Shown: positions 8,792 to 17,444 of the stretch, in pieces
Layout of the letters: every line of letters starts with the position of its first letter
Numbering within the stretch: the stretch's first letter is position 1
Assembly (NCBI RefSeq): GCF_014353015.1
Contig: NZ_CP060704.1
Coordinates: 2,257,001-2,321,000 of the forward strand
Origin: Chitinimonas koreensis
Lineage (GTDB): Bacteria > Pseudomonadota > Gammaproteobacteria > Burkholderiales > Chitinimonadaceae
Reading direction: 5' to 3'
DNA length: 64,000 bases
The notes under the pieces: model-generated
Database searches by the model: none
Seen by the model: only the letters and a program-made list of their open reading frames with translations
What the model was told of the DNA's origin: nothing
Made by a program: the position numbers and the translations under genes

Positions 8792-9357
8792 GCCTGCCGC
8801 CGCTCCTGACCGGGCCGCGGCTGGCGCTGCGCGCGCTGTGCCCGGCCGACGCCGACGGCCCCTACCCGGGCTGGCTCAACGACGGCCAGGTCTGCGCCGG
8901 CAATTCGCACGGCGTCTGGCCCTACGGCCGCGAGCAGGCGCGTGACTTCATCGCCCGCGCCGCGACCGCGCGCGACGCGCTGACGCTGGCGATCACGCTG
9001 CGCAGCGACGGCCGTCACGTCGGCAACGTCGGCCTGCAGGGCATCCATCCGATCTACCGCAGCGCCGAGTTCGCCATCCTGCTCGGCGACCGCGCCGCCT
9101 GGGGCCAGGGCTACGGCCTGGAGGCCGCCCGGCTGATCGTGGCGCACGGCTTCGCCGCGCTCAACCTGCACCGCATCCACTGCGGCACCTTCGCCGACAA
9201 CGCCGGCATGCTCGCGCTGGCGGCGCGGCTCGGCATGCGCGAGGAGGGCCGCCGCGTCGAGGCCGCCTACAAGAACGGCCGTTTCGTCGACGTGATCGAA
9301 TTCGGCCTGCTGCGCGACCAGTTCGTCGCGTCCGCAGCCGCAACGGGGAATTCCTGA
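8788..9357 (+). CDS. GNAT acetyltransferase, RimJ/RimL-like
   Basis: This 189-residue protein has the GNAT acetyl-CoA loop GDRAAWGQGYGLEAARLIVAH and the following NLHRIHCGTFADNAGMLALA segment. It probably acetylates the amino sugar made by the adjacent aminotransferase (inference from the ATGA overlap at 8788 and the island context). A role as protein acetyltransferase cannot be excluded. The stop overlaps the next start (TGATG), continuing the coupled operon. Confidence 0.75.
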   Translation: MSLPPLLTGPRLALRALCPADADGPYPGWLNDGQVCAGNSHGVWPYGREQARDFIARAATARDALTLAITLRSDGRHVGNVGLQGIHPIYRSAEFAILLGDRAAWGQGYGLEAARLIVAHGFAALNLHRIHCGTFADNAGMLALAARLGMREEGRRVEAAYKNGRFVDVIEFGLLRDQFVASAAATGNS

Positions 9358-10396
9358 TGAGCGCACACGCATCCCTGCCGGCCGAAAGGCCGGTGTTGGC
9401 CGAAAGGCCGGCGTCGGCCGACAGCCTCGCCGACCTGCTGGCCCTGCTCGACGGCCGGCGGCCGCCGCTGGCCCGCCAGCTCGCGATCCTGGCGATCGAG
9501 CGGGCCTGCCAAGGCCGGCCGCTCCGCCACGCCGATCCTGACGCCGATCCCGCCGCCACGGCGCCGGTCGCCGCCGGCGAATGCCTGGCGCTGGCCAGCA
9601 GCGCGGCCGACTGGCCCGAGCGGCTGGCCCGGCTCGACCCGCAGCTGGAAGCGGGCGCCTGGCTGCTGTTCGAGCTGGCCGCGCCGGACGACGGCGCCGA
9701 CCGCCGCAGCACCGAGCTGGCCTGGTGGGCCGACCGCCACGGCTACCGGGTGATCGCGGCCACGCCGTTCGATGGCGTCGGCAGCGGTGCCGCCAACCGC
9801 TGGCTCGGCGCGCTCGGCCAGCGCCATGCCTGGCAGCGGCTGCTGGGCTGGGCGATGGCCGATGCGCGGCTGGCCGACTTCATCGGCTGGCTCGAACGCG
9901 AGCTGGTCTGGCCGATGCCGATCGAGGCGACCGGCCGTTGCCTGGCGGTGCTGCAGAAGGGCGCCGACCGTGCCGCCAACGCCGACTGGCTGGCGCGCCA
10001 GCAGGCGAGGGCGGCCGACCTGGCCGCCGGCCTGCCGGCCGCGCTGCCGCCGGCCTTCGGCGAGGAACAATGGGCGGTGCTCGACGCCGCGCTGGCGCGG
10101 GTGCGCAACGCCAGCCTGTTCGACCAGCTGCTCGGCGCGCTGCGCGCGCGCTGGCCCGGCTTCGACGCCGCGCCGTGGCTGTCGCCGGCGGCGCAGGCCC
10201 TGCTCGACCACTGGGACGCGCAGGCAGCGCTCGACGACGAGGCGCTGCGGATCGCCGCCGACTGGTACCGCGGCGGCGAATTCGCGGCGGCCTTCCATGC
10301 GCGCGAAGTGCCGCTCGGGCCGGGCTTCGAATACAACATGGTGCGCGGCCTGCTGGTCGAGTACCTGGACGCCTTCGGCGGGAGATGCAGCAATGA
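9357..10396 (+). CDS. Unrecognised island protein, apparent 1-base frameshift near its end
   Basis: About 346 residues are expected. I do not recognise a family. The protein is mostly helical and Ala/Leu/Trp-rich, with no membrane segment. Parts such as LDPQLEAGAWLLFELAAPDD faintly recall the later half of class I methyltransferases. The coding frame runs cleanly to VRGLLVEYLDAFGG and then loses sense, staying open as a meaningless extension to 15359. Adding one G at the GGG of 10380-10382 restores GGEMQQ and a stop at 10394-10396. That stop overlaps the next start (ATGA), like the other junctions in this operon. A missing base is therefore likely. Confidence 0.6.
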
Positions 10397-13300
10397 GGCA
10401 GGGGGCGATCGTTTCGCTGTTGTGGCCGCGCTATCACGGCGCGCTCGAGGCGCTGTGCCGGCGCGAGCCGGGCCTGGTGGTGCTGGCGCCCGACTTCTGC
10501 CACGACGCCACGCTGGCCGCCCGGATCGAGGCGGCCGGCGGCAAGCTCGGCCGGCTCGAGGGCGTGCTCGACGAGCAGGCGCGCGAGCGGGCGCGGCACG
10601 AGACCGACCACGTGCTCGGCAAGGTCGGGGAATACCTGGCCTCGCCGGCCTGGGCGGCGCAGCGCGAGCAGCTCGGCCTCGACGCCGCCCGCTTCGTGCC
10701 GCTGGCGCAGTCGCGGGTGGCGGCCGAGCTCGGCGGCCAGCTGCAGCTGATCGACGCGCTGGAGATGGCGGCGACGCTGTTCGACCTGCGCCTGCTGGTG
10801 CTCAGCGAGGACGTCACGCTGCTGTCCAAGACCGCCGTGCTGTGGGCGCGCCAGCGCCAGCTGCCGAGCCTGCAGCTGATGCACGGCGTGGCGCTGAGCC
10901 GGCCCTACACGGTGCACGGCGCGCTGCATGCCGACCAGCTGGCGGTCTACGGCGAGCGCGGGCTGGAGAGCTATCTCGACATCGGCGTCGAGCCCGAGCG
11001 CTGCCACGTGACCGGCAACCCGGCCTGGGACCGCTATGCCGATCCCGCCGAAACCCGCGAGGAACGCCGCGCCCGGCTGGCGGCGCGCTACGGCCTCGAC
11101 CCGGCCAAGCCCTGGCTGGTGCATGCCACCACCTGGTCGGCGCGGCTGACCGCGCTCAACGACCGGCAGGCCTTCTCGATCGGCCTGCGCGATTTCGTCG
11201 CCGCGGTGGCCGTATTGCACCGCGCCGGCGTCGACGCCGAATTCGTGGTCAAGGACCGGCCCGGCACCCATGCCGATCCGCAGGCCGAGCTGGCCCGCTT
11301 CACGGCCGGCTGCGGCCTGCCGGCCGGCACGCTGCACTACAGCATCAGCGACGCCGAGGACTGGGTGGTCGCCGCCGACGTGCTGGTCGGCGTCGATTCG
11401 AACATGCAGGTCGAGGCGATGCAGGCCGGCACGCCGGTGATCAATATGCTGACCGCCTGCGGCACCCGGCTCGGGCCGAGCTTCGACGCCGACAGCGGCG
11501 TGCTCGAGGTCGACGCCGCCGAGCTGCCGGCCGTGCTGGCGCGGCTGGTGGCCGAGCCGGCGCTGCGCGAGCGGCTCGCGGTGGCGCTGCGGGCCGCCGC
11601 GCCGCGCTACAACATCGGCTGCGACGGCCAGGCCGGCGAGCGCGTCGGCCAACTGATGCGCCGGCTGCTGCGGCCGGCGGCGCCCAAGCTCTACGTCTGG
11701 CAGCAATACCTCGACGTCGAGGAGATCGACGCCACCGGCTACCACGCCGGCGCGCGCGCCGACCTGGTCGAGATGTTCAGCAACAATCCCAAGCTGGTGC
11801 TCGACATCGGCTGCGCCTCGGGCGGCACCGGCGAGCTGCTCAAGCGCAAGTTCCCCGAATGCCAGGTGTGGGGCGTCGAGACCAACCGGGCGGCGGCCCG
11901 GATCGCCGCCGGCCGGCTCGACCGCGTGCTGGTCGGCATGTTCGAGGACTTCGACCTGGAGAAGGAGGGCATCGCCAAGGGTTCGCTCGACGGCGTGATC
12001 CTGGCCGACGTGCTCGAGCACATGTACAACCCGTGGGCGGTGATGACGGCGCTGCAGCCCTACCTGTCGACCGCGGCCCAGGTGATCGTCAGCATCCCCA
12101 ACGTGCGCAACCTCAAGCTGATGGAGGACCTGGCGGCCGGCTTCTGGCGCTACGACGCCGCCGGCCTGCTCGACATCACCCACATCCGCTTCTTCACGCT
12201 CAAGGAATTCCGCCGCTTCCTGCACGAGACCGGCTTCCATGTGAACTTCATGCACTACGGCATCGACCAGCGCCTGGCGGCGTTCTTCGAGGCCAACAAG
12301 GGCCACGACAAGCTCGACATCGAGCTCGGCCGCATGAAGCTGGCCGGCGTCGGCCGGGAAGAGCTGATGGAGCTGTGCTCGCTGCAGTTCTACATCAACG
12401 CCGGCGTCGGCGCGCTGGGCGAGGACGTGCGCGCCTACCATGCCGACGACCCGTACGCCGACTACCTCAAGCGCTGCCGCCTGACCGAGCCCGAGGCGCG
12501 CCAGTACGACCTGCTGATCGAAAGCTGGCCGCAGCCGCCGCGCATCGCGCTGGCGGTCTACCTGCCGGCCGGCGCCGAATCGCGGCTGGCCGCCACGGTG
12601 CAGAGCCTCGGCGCCCAGCTCTACCAGCACATCGCCATCTGGGTGCTGTCGCCGCAGCCGCTGCCGGCCGGGGTGCCGGTCGGCGAGCGCTTCCACTGGC
12701 TCACCGTCAACGGCCCGCTGGCCACCGGCCTCGCCACCATCGCCGGCCGCAGCGACGCCGACTGGATCGGCTGGATCAACGCCGGCGACCAGCTCGAAGG
12801 CCAGGCGCTGCTGCGGGTGGCCGAGGCGGCCCGGCGCAATCCGGACTGGCGCTTCGTCTACACCGACGAGGACACGCTGCTGGCCGAGGGCGCCTGCGGC
12901 GACGCGGTGTTCAAGCCCGATTTCGATCCCAACTACCTGCTGTCGATGCCCTATATCGGCGGCCTGGCGCTGGTGCGGCGCGATGCGCTGCTGGCGCTCG
13001 GCGGCGTACCGGCCGAGCTGGCCGGCGCCGAGTACGTCGACCTGGCGCTGCGCACCTGGCAGCGCTGGGGCGTCCAGGCGGTCGGCCACCTGCCGTCGGT
13101 GCTCTACCACCGCCATCCCGAGGCGATCCTGCCGCTGGCCGAGCAGGTCGCGGCCGCCCGCCGCGCCGGTGCCAACGCGCTGGCCCGCGCCGGCCTGCCG
13201 GCCCGGCTCGAGCCCGGCTGGCGGCCCGGCAGCTTCCGCTGGCAGTGGGACGGCCCGGCGGCCGGCCTGGTGTCGCTGCTGATCCCGGTGCGCGACGACC

Positions 13301-15123
13301 TGCCGCGGCTGCAGCGCTGCATCGAAGGCCTGTTCGCCCACACCCGCTACCCCGAGTTCGAGATCCTGCTGCTCGACAGCGGCAGCACCGACGCGGCGGT
13401 GATGGCCTTCCTGCAGGGGCTGGACGCGATGGGCGATCCGCGCCTCAGGGTGTTCCGCTACGCCGAGCCGGCGCCCTTGCCGGTGCTCTACAACCTGCTG
13501 GCGCGCGAGGCGCGCGGCGGCTTGCTGGGGCTGATGCACTTCGACTGCACGCCGCTCGACGCCGGCTGGCTCGACGGCCTGGTCGGCGAGCTGCAGCGGC
13601 CCGGCATCGCCGCCGCGGCGCCGCGCCTCCTGGACGGCCAGGGCAAGCTGCAGGGCGGCGGGCTGATCCTCGGCATCGACGGCGGCCATGCGCCTGCCTT
13701 CGCCGGCCTGTCGCACGACGATGCCGGTCCGCTCGGCCGCGCCCATGTCGCCCAGCGCTTCTCGGCGGTCGGCGGCGGCATGCTGCTGCTGCGGCGCGAC
13801 CGCTTCGAGCGGCTCGGCGGCTTCGACGCCGCGCTCGGCGTCGCGGCCGAGGTCGATTTCCAGCTGCGGCTGGGCGAGACCGGCGAGGGCGTGCTGTGGA
13901 CGCCGTTCGTCAGCCTGATGTGCGAAGGCGTGGCGGCGCGGCTGGACTGGACCGGCAGCGGCCAGCCGCTCCCCGGCGCCAAGGTCGGCATCGAGGACCG
14001 CGCCGCGGTCGAGCCGCTGCTGGAGCGCTGGCTGCCGAGCTATGCCGCCGATCCGGCCTACAACCCGAACTTCGTCAGCGTCGGCCAGCCGTTCGCGGTC
14101 GAGCACCGGCCGGTGCTGCAGCACCCGGTGCTCGGCTGGAAGCCGCTGCCGCGCGTGATGGTGCATCCGGCCGACGCCACCGGCTGCGGCCACTACCGCA
14201 TCATCCAGCCGGCCAGCGCGATGGCGCGCGCCGGCCTGGCCGAGACGCTGATCAGCTACGACCTGCTGCACCCGGGCGAGCGCCGCCGGCTCGACGCCGA
14301 CAGCGTGGTCTACCAGCGCCAGATCTACGAGCACCAGGTGCGCCGCATGCAGGAGACGCGCCGCTTCGTCGACCCGTTCATGGTCTACGAGCTCGACGAC
14401 CTGGTCACCAACGTGCCGGTCAAGAGCCTGCACCGCAACGAGATGCCGGCCGAGATGGGCCGCTGCCTGCGCGAGGCGATCGCCCTGTGCGACCGCTTCG
14501 TGGTTTCGACCGAGCCGCTGGCGCAGGCCATGCGCGACTATCACGACGACATCCGGGTGATGCCCAACCGCATCGACGGCTCGCGCTGGCTCGACCTGGC
14601 GCCGCTGCGGCGGCAGGGCGGCAAGCCGCGCATCGGCTGGGCCGGCGGGGTCAGCCATACCGGCGACCTCGAGCTGATCGCCGACGTGGTCAAGGAACTG
14701 GCCGACGAGGTCGAGTGGGTGTTCCTCGGCATGTGCCCCGAGGCCCTGCGCGCCTATGTCGCCGACTTCCAGCCCGGGGTGCCGATCGACAAGTACCCGG
14801 CCAAGCTCGCCGGCCTGGGGCTGGACCTGGCGCTGGCGCCGCTGGAGATCAACGCTTTCAACGAGGCCAAGTCCAATCTCAAGCTGCTCGAATACGGCGT
14901 GCTCGGCTACCCGGTGATCTGCACCGACATCGTGCCCTACCAGTGCAGCCTGCCGGTCACCCGGGTGAAGAACCGCTTCCGCGACTGGACCGGCGCGATC
15001 CGCGAGCACCTGGCCGACCGCGCCGAGCTGGCCCGCCGCGGCGATGCGCTGCGCGAGGCGGTGATCCGCGACTGGCTGCTGGAGAACCATCTGGAGGCCT
15101 GGCTGGCGGCGTGGACGCGCTGA
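10393..15123 (+). CDS. Giant multidomain glycosyltransferase/methyltransferase (1576 aa)
   Basis: At least four modules are visible. Residues 1-430 resemble a GT-B surface-carbohydrate or CDP-glycerol-type transferase (VLVGVDSNMQVEAMQAGTPV). Residues about 440-680 are a SAM methyltransferase with LVLDIGCASGGTG at 468 and LADVLEHMYNP. Residues about 710-1240 hold two GT2-like parts: YTDEDT near 820 with FKPDFDPNYLLSMPYIGG, and VSLLIPVRDDLPRLQRCIEG near 960. Residues about 1250-1576 are a GT1-like domain (VMVHPADATGCGHYR, IGWAGGVSHTGDLE near 1414). GGAG precedes the ATG. It ends 347 bases before fliC1, so building or transferring flagellin glycan is a reasonable inference. Confidence 0.75.
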   Translation: MRQGAIVSLLWPRYHGALEALCRREPGLVVLAPDFCHDATLAARIEAAGGKLGRLEGVLDEQARERARHETDHVLGKVGEYLASPAWAAQREQLGLDAARFVPLAQSRVAAELGGQLQLIDALEMAATLFDLRLLVLSEDVTLLSKTAVLWARQRQLPSLQLMHGVALSRPYTVHGALHADQLAVYGERGLESYLDIGVEPERCHVTGNPAWDRYADPAETREERRARLAARYGLDPAKPWLVHATTWSARLTALNDRQAFSIGLRDFVAAVAVLHRAGVDAEFVVKDRPGTHADPQAELARFTAGCGLPAGTLHYSISDAEDWVVAADVLVGVDSNMQVEAMQAGTPVINMLTACGTRLGPSFDADSGVLEVDAAELPAVLARLVAEPALRERLAVALRAAAPRYNIGCDGQAGERVGQLMRRLLRPAAPKLYVWQQYLDVEEIDATGYHAGARADLVEMFSNNPKLVLDIGCASGGTGELLKRKFPECQVWGVETNRAAARIAAGRLDRVLVGMFEDFDLEKEGIAKGSLDGVILADVLEHMYNPWAVMTALQPYLSTAAQVIVSIPNVRNLKLMEDLAAGFWRYDAAGLLDITHIRFFTLKEFRRFLHETGFHVNFMHYGIDQRLAAFFEANKGHDKLDIELGRMKLAGVGREELMELCSLQFYINAGVGALGEDVRAYHADDPYADYLKRCRLTEPEARQYDLLIESWPQPPRIALAVYLPAGAESRLAATVQSLGAQLYQHIAIWVLSPQPLPAGVPVGERFHWLTVNGPLATGLATIAGRSDADWIGWINAGDQLEGQALLRVAEAARRNPDWRFVYTDEDTLLAEGACGDAVFKPDFDPNYLLSMPYIGGLALVRRDALLALGGVPAELAGAEYVDLALRTWQRWGVQAVGHLPSVLYHRHPEAILPLAEQVAAARRAGANALARAGLPARLEPGWRPGSFRWQWDGPAAGLVSLLIPVRDDLPRLQRCIEGLFAHTRYPEFEILLLDSGSTDAAVMAFLQGLDAMGDPRLRVFRYAEPAPLPVLYNLLAREARGGLLGLMHFDCTPLDAGWLDGLVGELQRPGIAAAAPRLLDGQGKLQGGGLILGIDGGHAPAFAGLSHDDAGPLGRAHVAQRFSAVGGGMLLLRRDRFERLGGFDAALGVAAEVDFQLRLGETGEGVLWTPFVSLMCEGVAARLDWTGSGQPLPGAKVGIEDRAAVEPLLERWLPSYAADPAYNPNFVSVGQPFAVEHRPVLQHPVLGWKPLPRVMVHPADATGCGHYRIIQPASAMARAGLAETLISYDLLHPGERRRLDADSVVYQRQIYEHQVRRMQETRRFVDPFMVYELDDLVTNVPVKSLHRNEMPAEMGRCLREAIALCDRFVVSTEPLAQAMRDYHDDIRVMPNRIDGSRWLDLAPLRRQGGKPRIGWAGGVSHTGDLELIADVVKELADEVEWVFLGMCPEALRAYVADFQPGVPIDKYPAKLAGLGLDLALAPLEINAFNEAKSNLKLLEYGVLGYPVICTDIVPYQCSLPVTRVKNRFRDWTGAIREHLADRAELARRGDALREAVIRDWLLENHLEAWLAAWTR

Positions 15124-15148
15124 CGGACGGGAACGGCGCAGGAGGGAC

Positions 15149-15215
15149 AGGAGCGGCTCCAGCCGCGAATGGCGAGGGTGGGAGCCCCGGCCGTTCGCGG
15201 CTGATGCCGCGCCTG
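15149..15215. repeat. REP-like palindrome, family A, in the 347-base gap before fliC1
   Basis: A left arm CAGGAGCGGCTCCAGCCGCG pairs imperfectly with CGCGGCTGATGCCGCGCCTG. It is the most degenerate copy of family A here. It could act as a transcript end for the sugar operon, since no U-tract terminator is visible. The rest of 15124-15470 holds the two flagellin promoters listed separately. Confidence 0.65.
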
Positions 15216-15282
15216 CGGATAGCTGGAAACCGGGCCATGGGCTGCGATGGCCATGCCGAACGAAAAAAATCGTTCAAATGGC

Positions 15283-15309
15283 TAAAGTTGCCGGCCGAGT
15301 TGCCGATGT
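15283..15309 (+). promoter_or_regulatory. Sigma28 (FliA) promoter 1 of fliC1
   Basis: TAAAGTTG (15283-15290), an 11-base spacer and GCCGATGT (15302-15309) match the enterobacterial FliA consensus TAAAGTTT-N11-GCCGATAA at 13 of 16 positions. It lies about 160 bases before the fliC1 start. Confidence 0.85.
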
Positions 15310-15366
15310 CACGGTTGCGCCCAGGGTATTGGGCCGAGAAATACGGGAAAGTAAGTTAGCGTTCGC

Positions 15367-15393
15367 TAAAGTTTTCCCGAAACGGTTCGATAT
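15367..15393 (+). promoter_or_regulatory. Sigma28 (FliA) promoter 2 of fliC1
   Basis: TAAAGTTT (15367-15374) is a perfect -35 element. An 11-base spacer is followed by TTCGATAT (15386-15393), which keeps the CGATA core of the -10. It is closer to fliC1 than promoter 1, so the gene appears to have tandem FliA promoters. The intervening 'gttagcgttcgctaa' is a small inverted repeat. Confidence 0.75.
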
Positions 15394-15470
15394 TAGGCTC
15401 AAGTTTCAGCGACTACCGTTGCATGGCGTAGATCTGAGACCCCAGCTAACTGACCAGTAGGAGTCAAATC

Positions 15471-16937
15471 ATGCAAGTCATCAACACCAACGTTGCGTCG
15501 TTGAATTCCCAACGCAACTTGACGGCTTCATCGTCGAGCCTGAGCACCTCGCTGCAGCGCCTGTCTTCCGGCCTGCGCATCAATTCCGCCAAGGACGACG
15601 CCGCCGGCCTGGCGATCTCGGAGCGCTTCAGCGCCCAGATCCGCGGCATGGACCAGGCCCGCCGCAACGCCAACGACGGCGTGTCGCTGACCCAGACCGC
15701 CGAAGGCGCCCTGAGCAAGATGGGCGACATCCTGCAACGGATCCGCGAACTGGCGGTGCAGTCGTCCAACGCCACCAATTCCTCGTCCGACCGCCTGGCG
15801 ATCAACGCCGAAGTCGGCCAGCTGACCGCCGAGCTCGACCGCTTCTCGACCACCACCGAGTTCAACGGCCTCAAGCTGCTCGACGGTTCGCAAGCGTCGT
15901 CGGTGTTCCAGGTCGGCGCCAACGCCAACCAGACCGTGACGGCGACCACCGCCAACTTCCGCACCTCGGCCTACGGCACCAACCAGGTCGGCTCGATCAC
16001 CGCGACCTCGTCGGGCGCCGCGGTCACCGGCGGCGTAGCCGTGACGGCCTCGGGCAGCATCATCATCCGCGGCGGCGCCGCCAGCGGCTCGATCAGCGTC
16101 GGCACCACCGACTCGGCCAAGTCGATCGCCGACAAGATCAACGCCCAGACCCAGACCGGCGTGCGCGCCGCGGCCCGCACCGAGACCACGCTGACCTTCG
16201 GCGCCACCGGCAGCTACACGCTGAGCGCCTTCGGCAGCAACACCACCGGCCAGACGGTGACCTTCAACATCACCAACGCCACCACGTCGGCCGGCCTGGC
16301 CGACGCGGTGACGGCGTTCAACAACCAGTCGTCCAAGACCGGCGTGACCGCCAAGCTCAACAGCACCGGTACCGGCGTGGTGCTGACCTCGGACGCGGGC
16401 GACAACATCAAGCTCACGGTGGCCGCCAGCGGCAACGCGGGCGCGGTGTCGGGCGGGGGCGCGGCGCTGGCCACCGGTGCCTCGGGCACGCTGATGATCG
16501 CCGGCCAGATCATGCTGGACTCGGACAAGTCGTACACGATCGAAAGCTCGGGCGCGGCGCTGACCACCTCGATCTTCGGTACCGCGGTGGCGGCCGGCGA
16601 CCAGCTGACCTCGAGCCTCAAGACGGTGTCGACGCTGGACGTGACCAGCTTCGACAACGCCACGCAAGCCCTGCGCATCGTCGACAGCGCGCTGGCGGTG
16701 GTGAACGGTCAGCGCGCCAACTTCGGCGCCCTGCAGAGCCGGTTCGAATCGACGATCTCCAACCTGGAAATCTCGTCCGAGAACATGAACGCGGCGCGGT
16801 CGCGGATCAAGGACGCGGACTTCGCCGCGGAAACGGCGAACCTGACCCGGGCACAGATCTTGCAACAGGCGGGTACGGCGATGTTGGCGCAGGCGAACGC
16901 GCTCCCGAACAATGTCTTGTCTCTGCTGCGTGGCTAA
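15471..16937 (+). CDS. fliC: Flagellin 1
   Basis: This 488-residue flagellin has the conserved D0/D1 N-terminus (MQVINTNVASLNSQRNL, then LQRLSSGLRINSAKDDAAGL) and C-terminus (AAETANLTRAQILQQAGTAM, ending NNVLSLLRG). The central region, about residues 170-400, is very rich in Ser, Thr, Gly and Ala, a plausible target for O-linked pseudaminic acid. AGGAG precedes the ATG. Tandem sigma28 promoters lie upstream and a strong hairpin lies downstream, so it is probably the main late flagellin. It is closely related to the flagellin at 23013. Confidence 0.97.
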   Translation: MQVINTNVASLNSQRNLTASSSSLSTSLQRLSSGLRINSAKDDAAGLAISERFSAQIRGMDQARRNANDGVSLTQTAEGALSKMGDILQRIRELAVQSSNATNSSSDRLAINAEVGQLTAELDRFSTTTEFNGLKLLDGSQASSVFQVGANANQTVTATTANFRTSAYGTNQVGSITATSSGAAVTGGVAVTASGSIIIRGGAASGSISVGTTDSAKSIADKINAQTQTGVRAAARTETTLTFGATGSYTLSAFGSNTTGQTVTFNITNATTSAGLADAVTAFNNQSSKTGVTAKLNSTGTGVVLTSDAGDNIKLTVAASGNAGAVSGGGAALATGASGTLMIAGQIMLDSDKSYTIESSGAALTTSIFGTAVAAGDQLTSSLKTVSTLDVTSFDNATQALRIVDSALAVVNGQRANFGALQSRFESTISNLEISSENMNAARSRIKDADFAAETANLTRAQILQQAGTAMLAQANALPNNVLSLLRG

Positions 16938-16964
16938 GACTAGGCTGATCGAGTGAGTCGTACG

Positions 16965-16993
16965 CCCCGGCAGCCTGCAGCAGGTTGCCGGGG
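16965..16993 (+). terminator. Strong hairpin between fliC1 and flaG
   Basis: CCCCGGCA pairs with TGCCGGGG, and inside it CCTGC pairs with GCAGG, leaving single-base bulges and a one-base loop centre. No run of T follows, so it is either a Rho-type or partial terminator, or a 3' stabiliser of the flagellin mRNA that lets some transcripts continue into flaG-fliD. Confidence 0.65.
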
Positions 16994-17014
16994 CATTCGT
17001 CCAGGAGAGGGATC

Positions 17015-17410
17015 ATGATGATTCAATCCATACAAACGGGTGCCACCACCGCCCTGCCGGCGCAGCAAACCACCGATTCGTCGGCGGGCCGCGCCCAGCA
17101 GGCCGCCAAGGAAACCTCGAAGACCGATGCCCAGGCAGTCAAGGTATCGGCCGACGCGGTCCAGGCGGCCAAAGCCAACGACAACCCCGACTCGCTGCGC
17201 GAGACGGTCAAGCAGATGAACAAGTTCCTGGAATCCATGAACAACCGTTCGCTGCAGTTCAGCATCGACGAGGACACCAACATCAAGCTGGTGAAGCTCG
17301 TGGATGTGCAATCGAAGGAAGTGATCCGGCAATTCCCGTCGGAAGAACTGCTGACGATCGCCCGCGCGATCGACAAGTTCCAGGGACTGCTGATCAAGGA
17401 TACGGCCTGA
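17015..17410 (+). CDS. flaG: FlaG family protein
   Basis: This 131-residue protein has a variable Ala/Gln/Thr-rich N-terminal half and a conserved FlaG domain (about residues 65-130) with NRSLQFSIDEDTNIKLVKLVD and KEVIRQFPSEELL. FlaG influences filament length in several bacteria. The start is ATGATG at 17015 or 17018 after CCAGGAGAGG; the longer form is given. It lies between flagellin and fliD, its usual place. Confidence 0.9.
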   Translation: MMIQSIQTGATTALPAQQTTDSSAGRAQQAAKETSKTDAQAVKVSADAVQAAKANDNPDSLRETVKQMNKFLESMNNRSLQFSIDEDTNIKLVKLVDVQSKEVIRQFPSEELLTIARAIDKFQGLLIKDTA

Positions 17411-17427
17411 CCGGCAAGAATTGCCGG
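17411..17427 (+). repeat. Short hairpin between flaG and fliD
   Basis: CCGGCAA and TTGCCGG flank a GAA loop directly after the flaG stop. It is too short and lacks a T tract to be a firm terminator. It may adjust message stability or expression between flaG and fliD. Confidence 0.5.
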
Positions 17428-17444
17428 CCAGCAAGGAGAGCGTC

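Noticed and set aside
10370..10396. Programmed -1 ribosomal frameshift at the end of the island gene
   Set aside because: No slippery heptamer of the X-XXY-YYZ kind is present, and the same one-base loss pattern is seen in other genes.
9880..15090. 1736-residue open frame on the minus strand
   Set aside because: It is the antisense shadow of the giant glycosyltransferase, with composition typical of an antisense reading and no domain.
10397..15359. Continuation of the island gene frame to a 2000-residue protein
   Set aside because: After 10382 the frame is a low-sense, Arg/Gly/Ala-rich translation overlapping the giant glycosyltransferase. It stays open only because stop codons are rare at this GC content.
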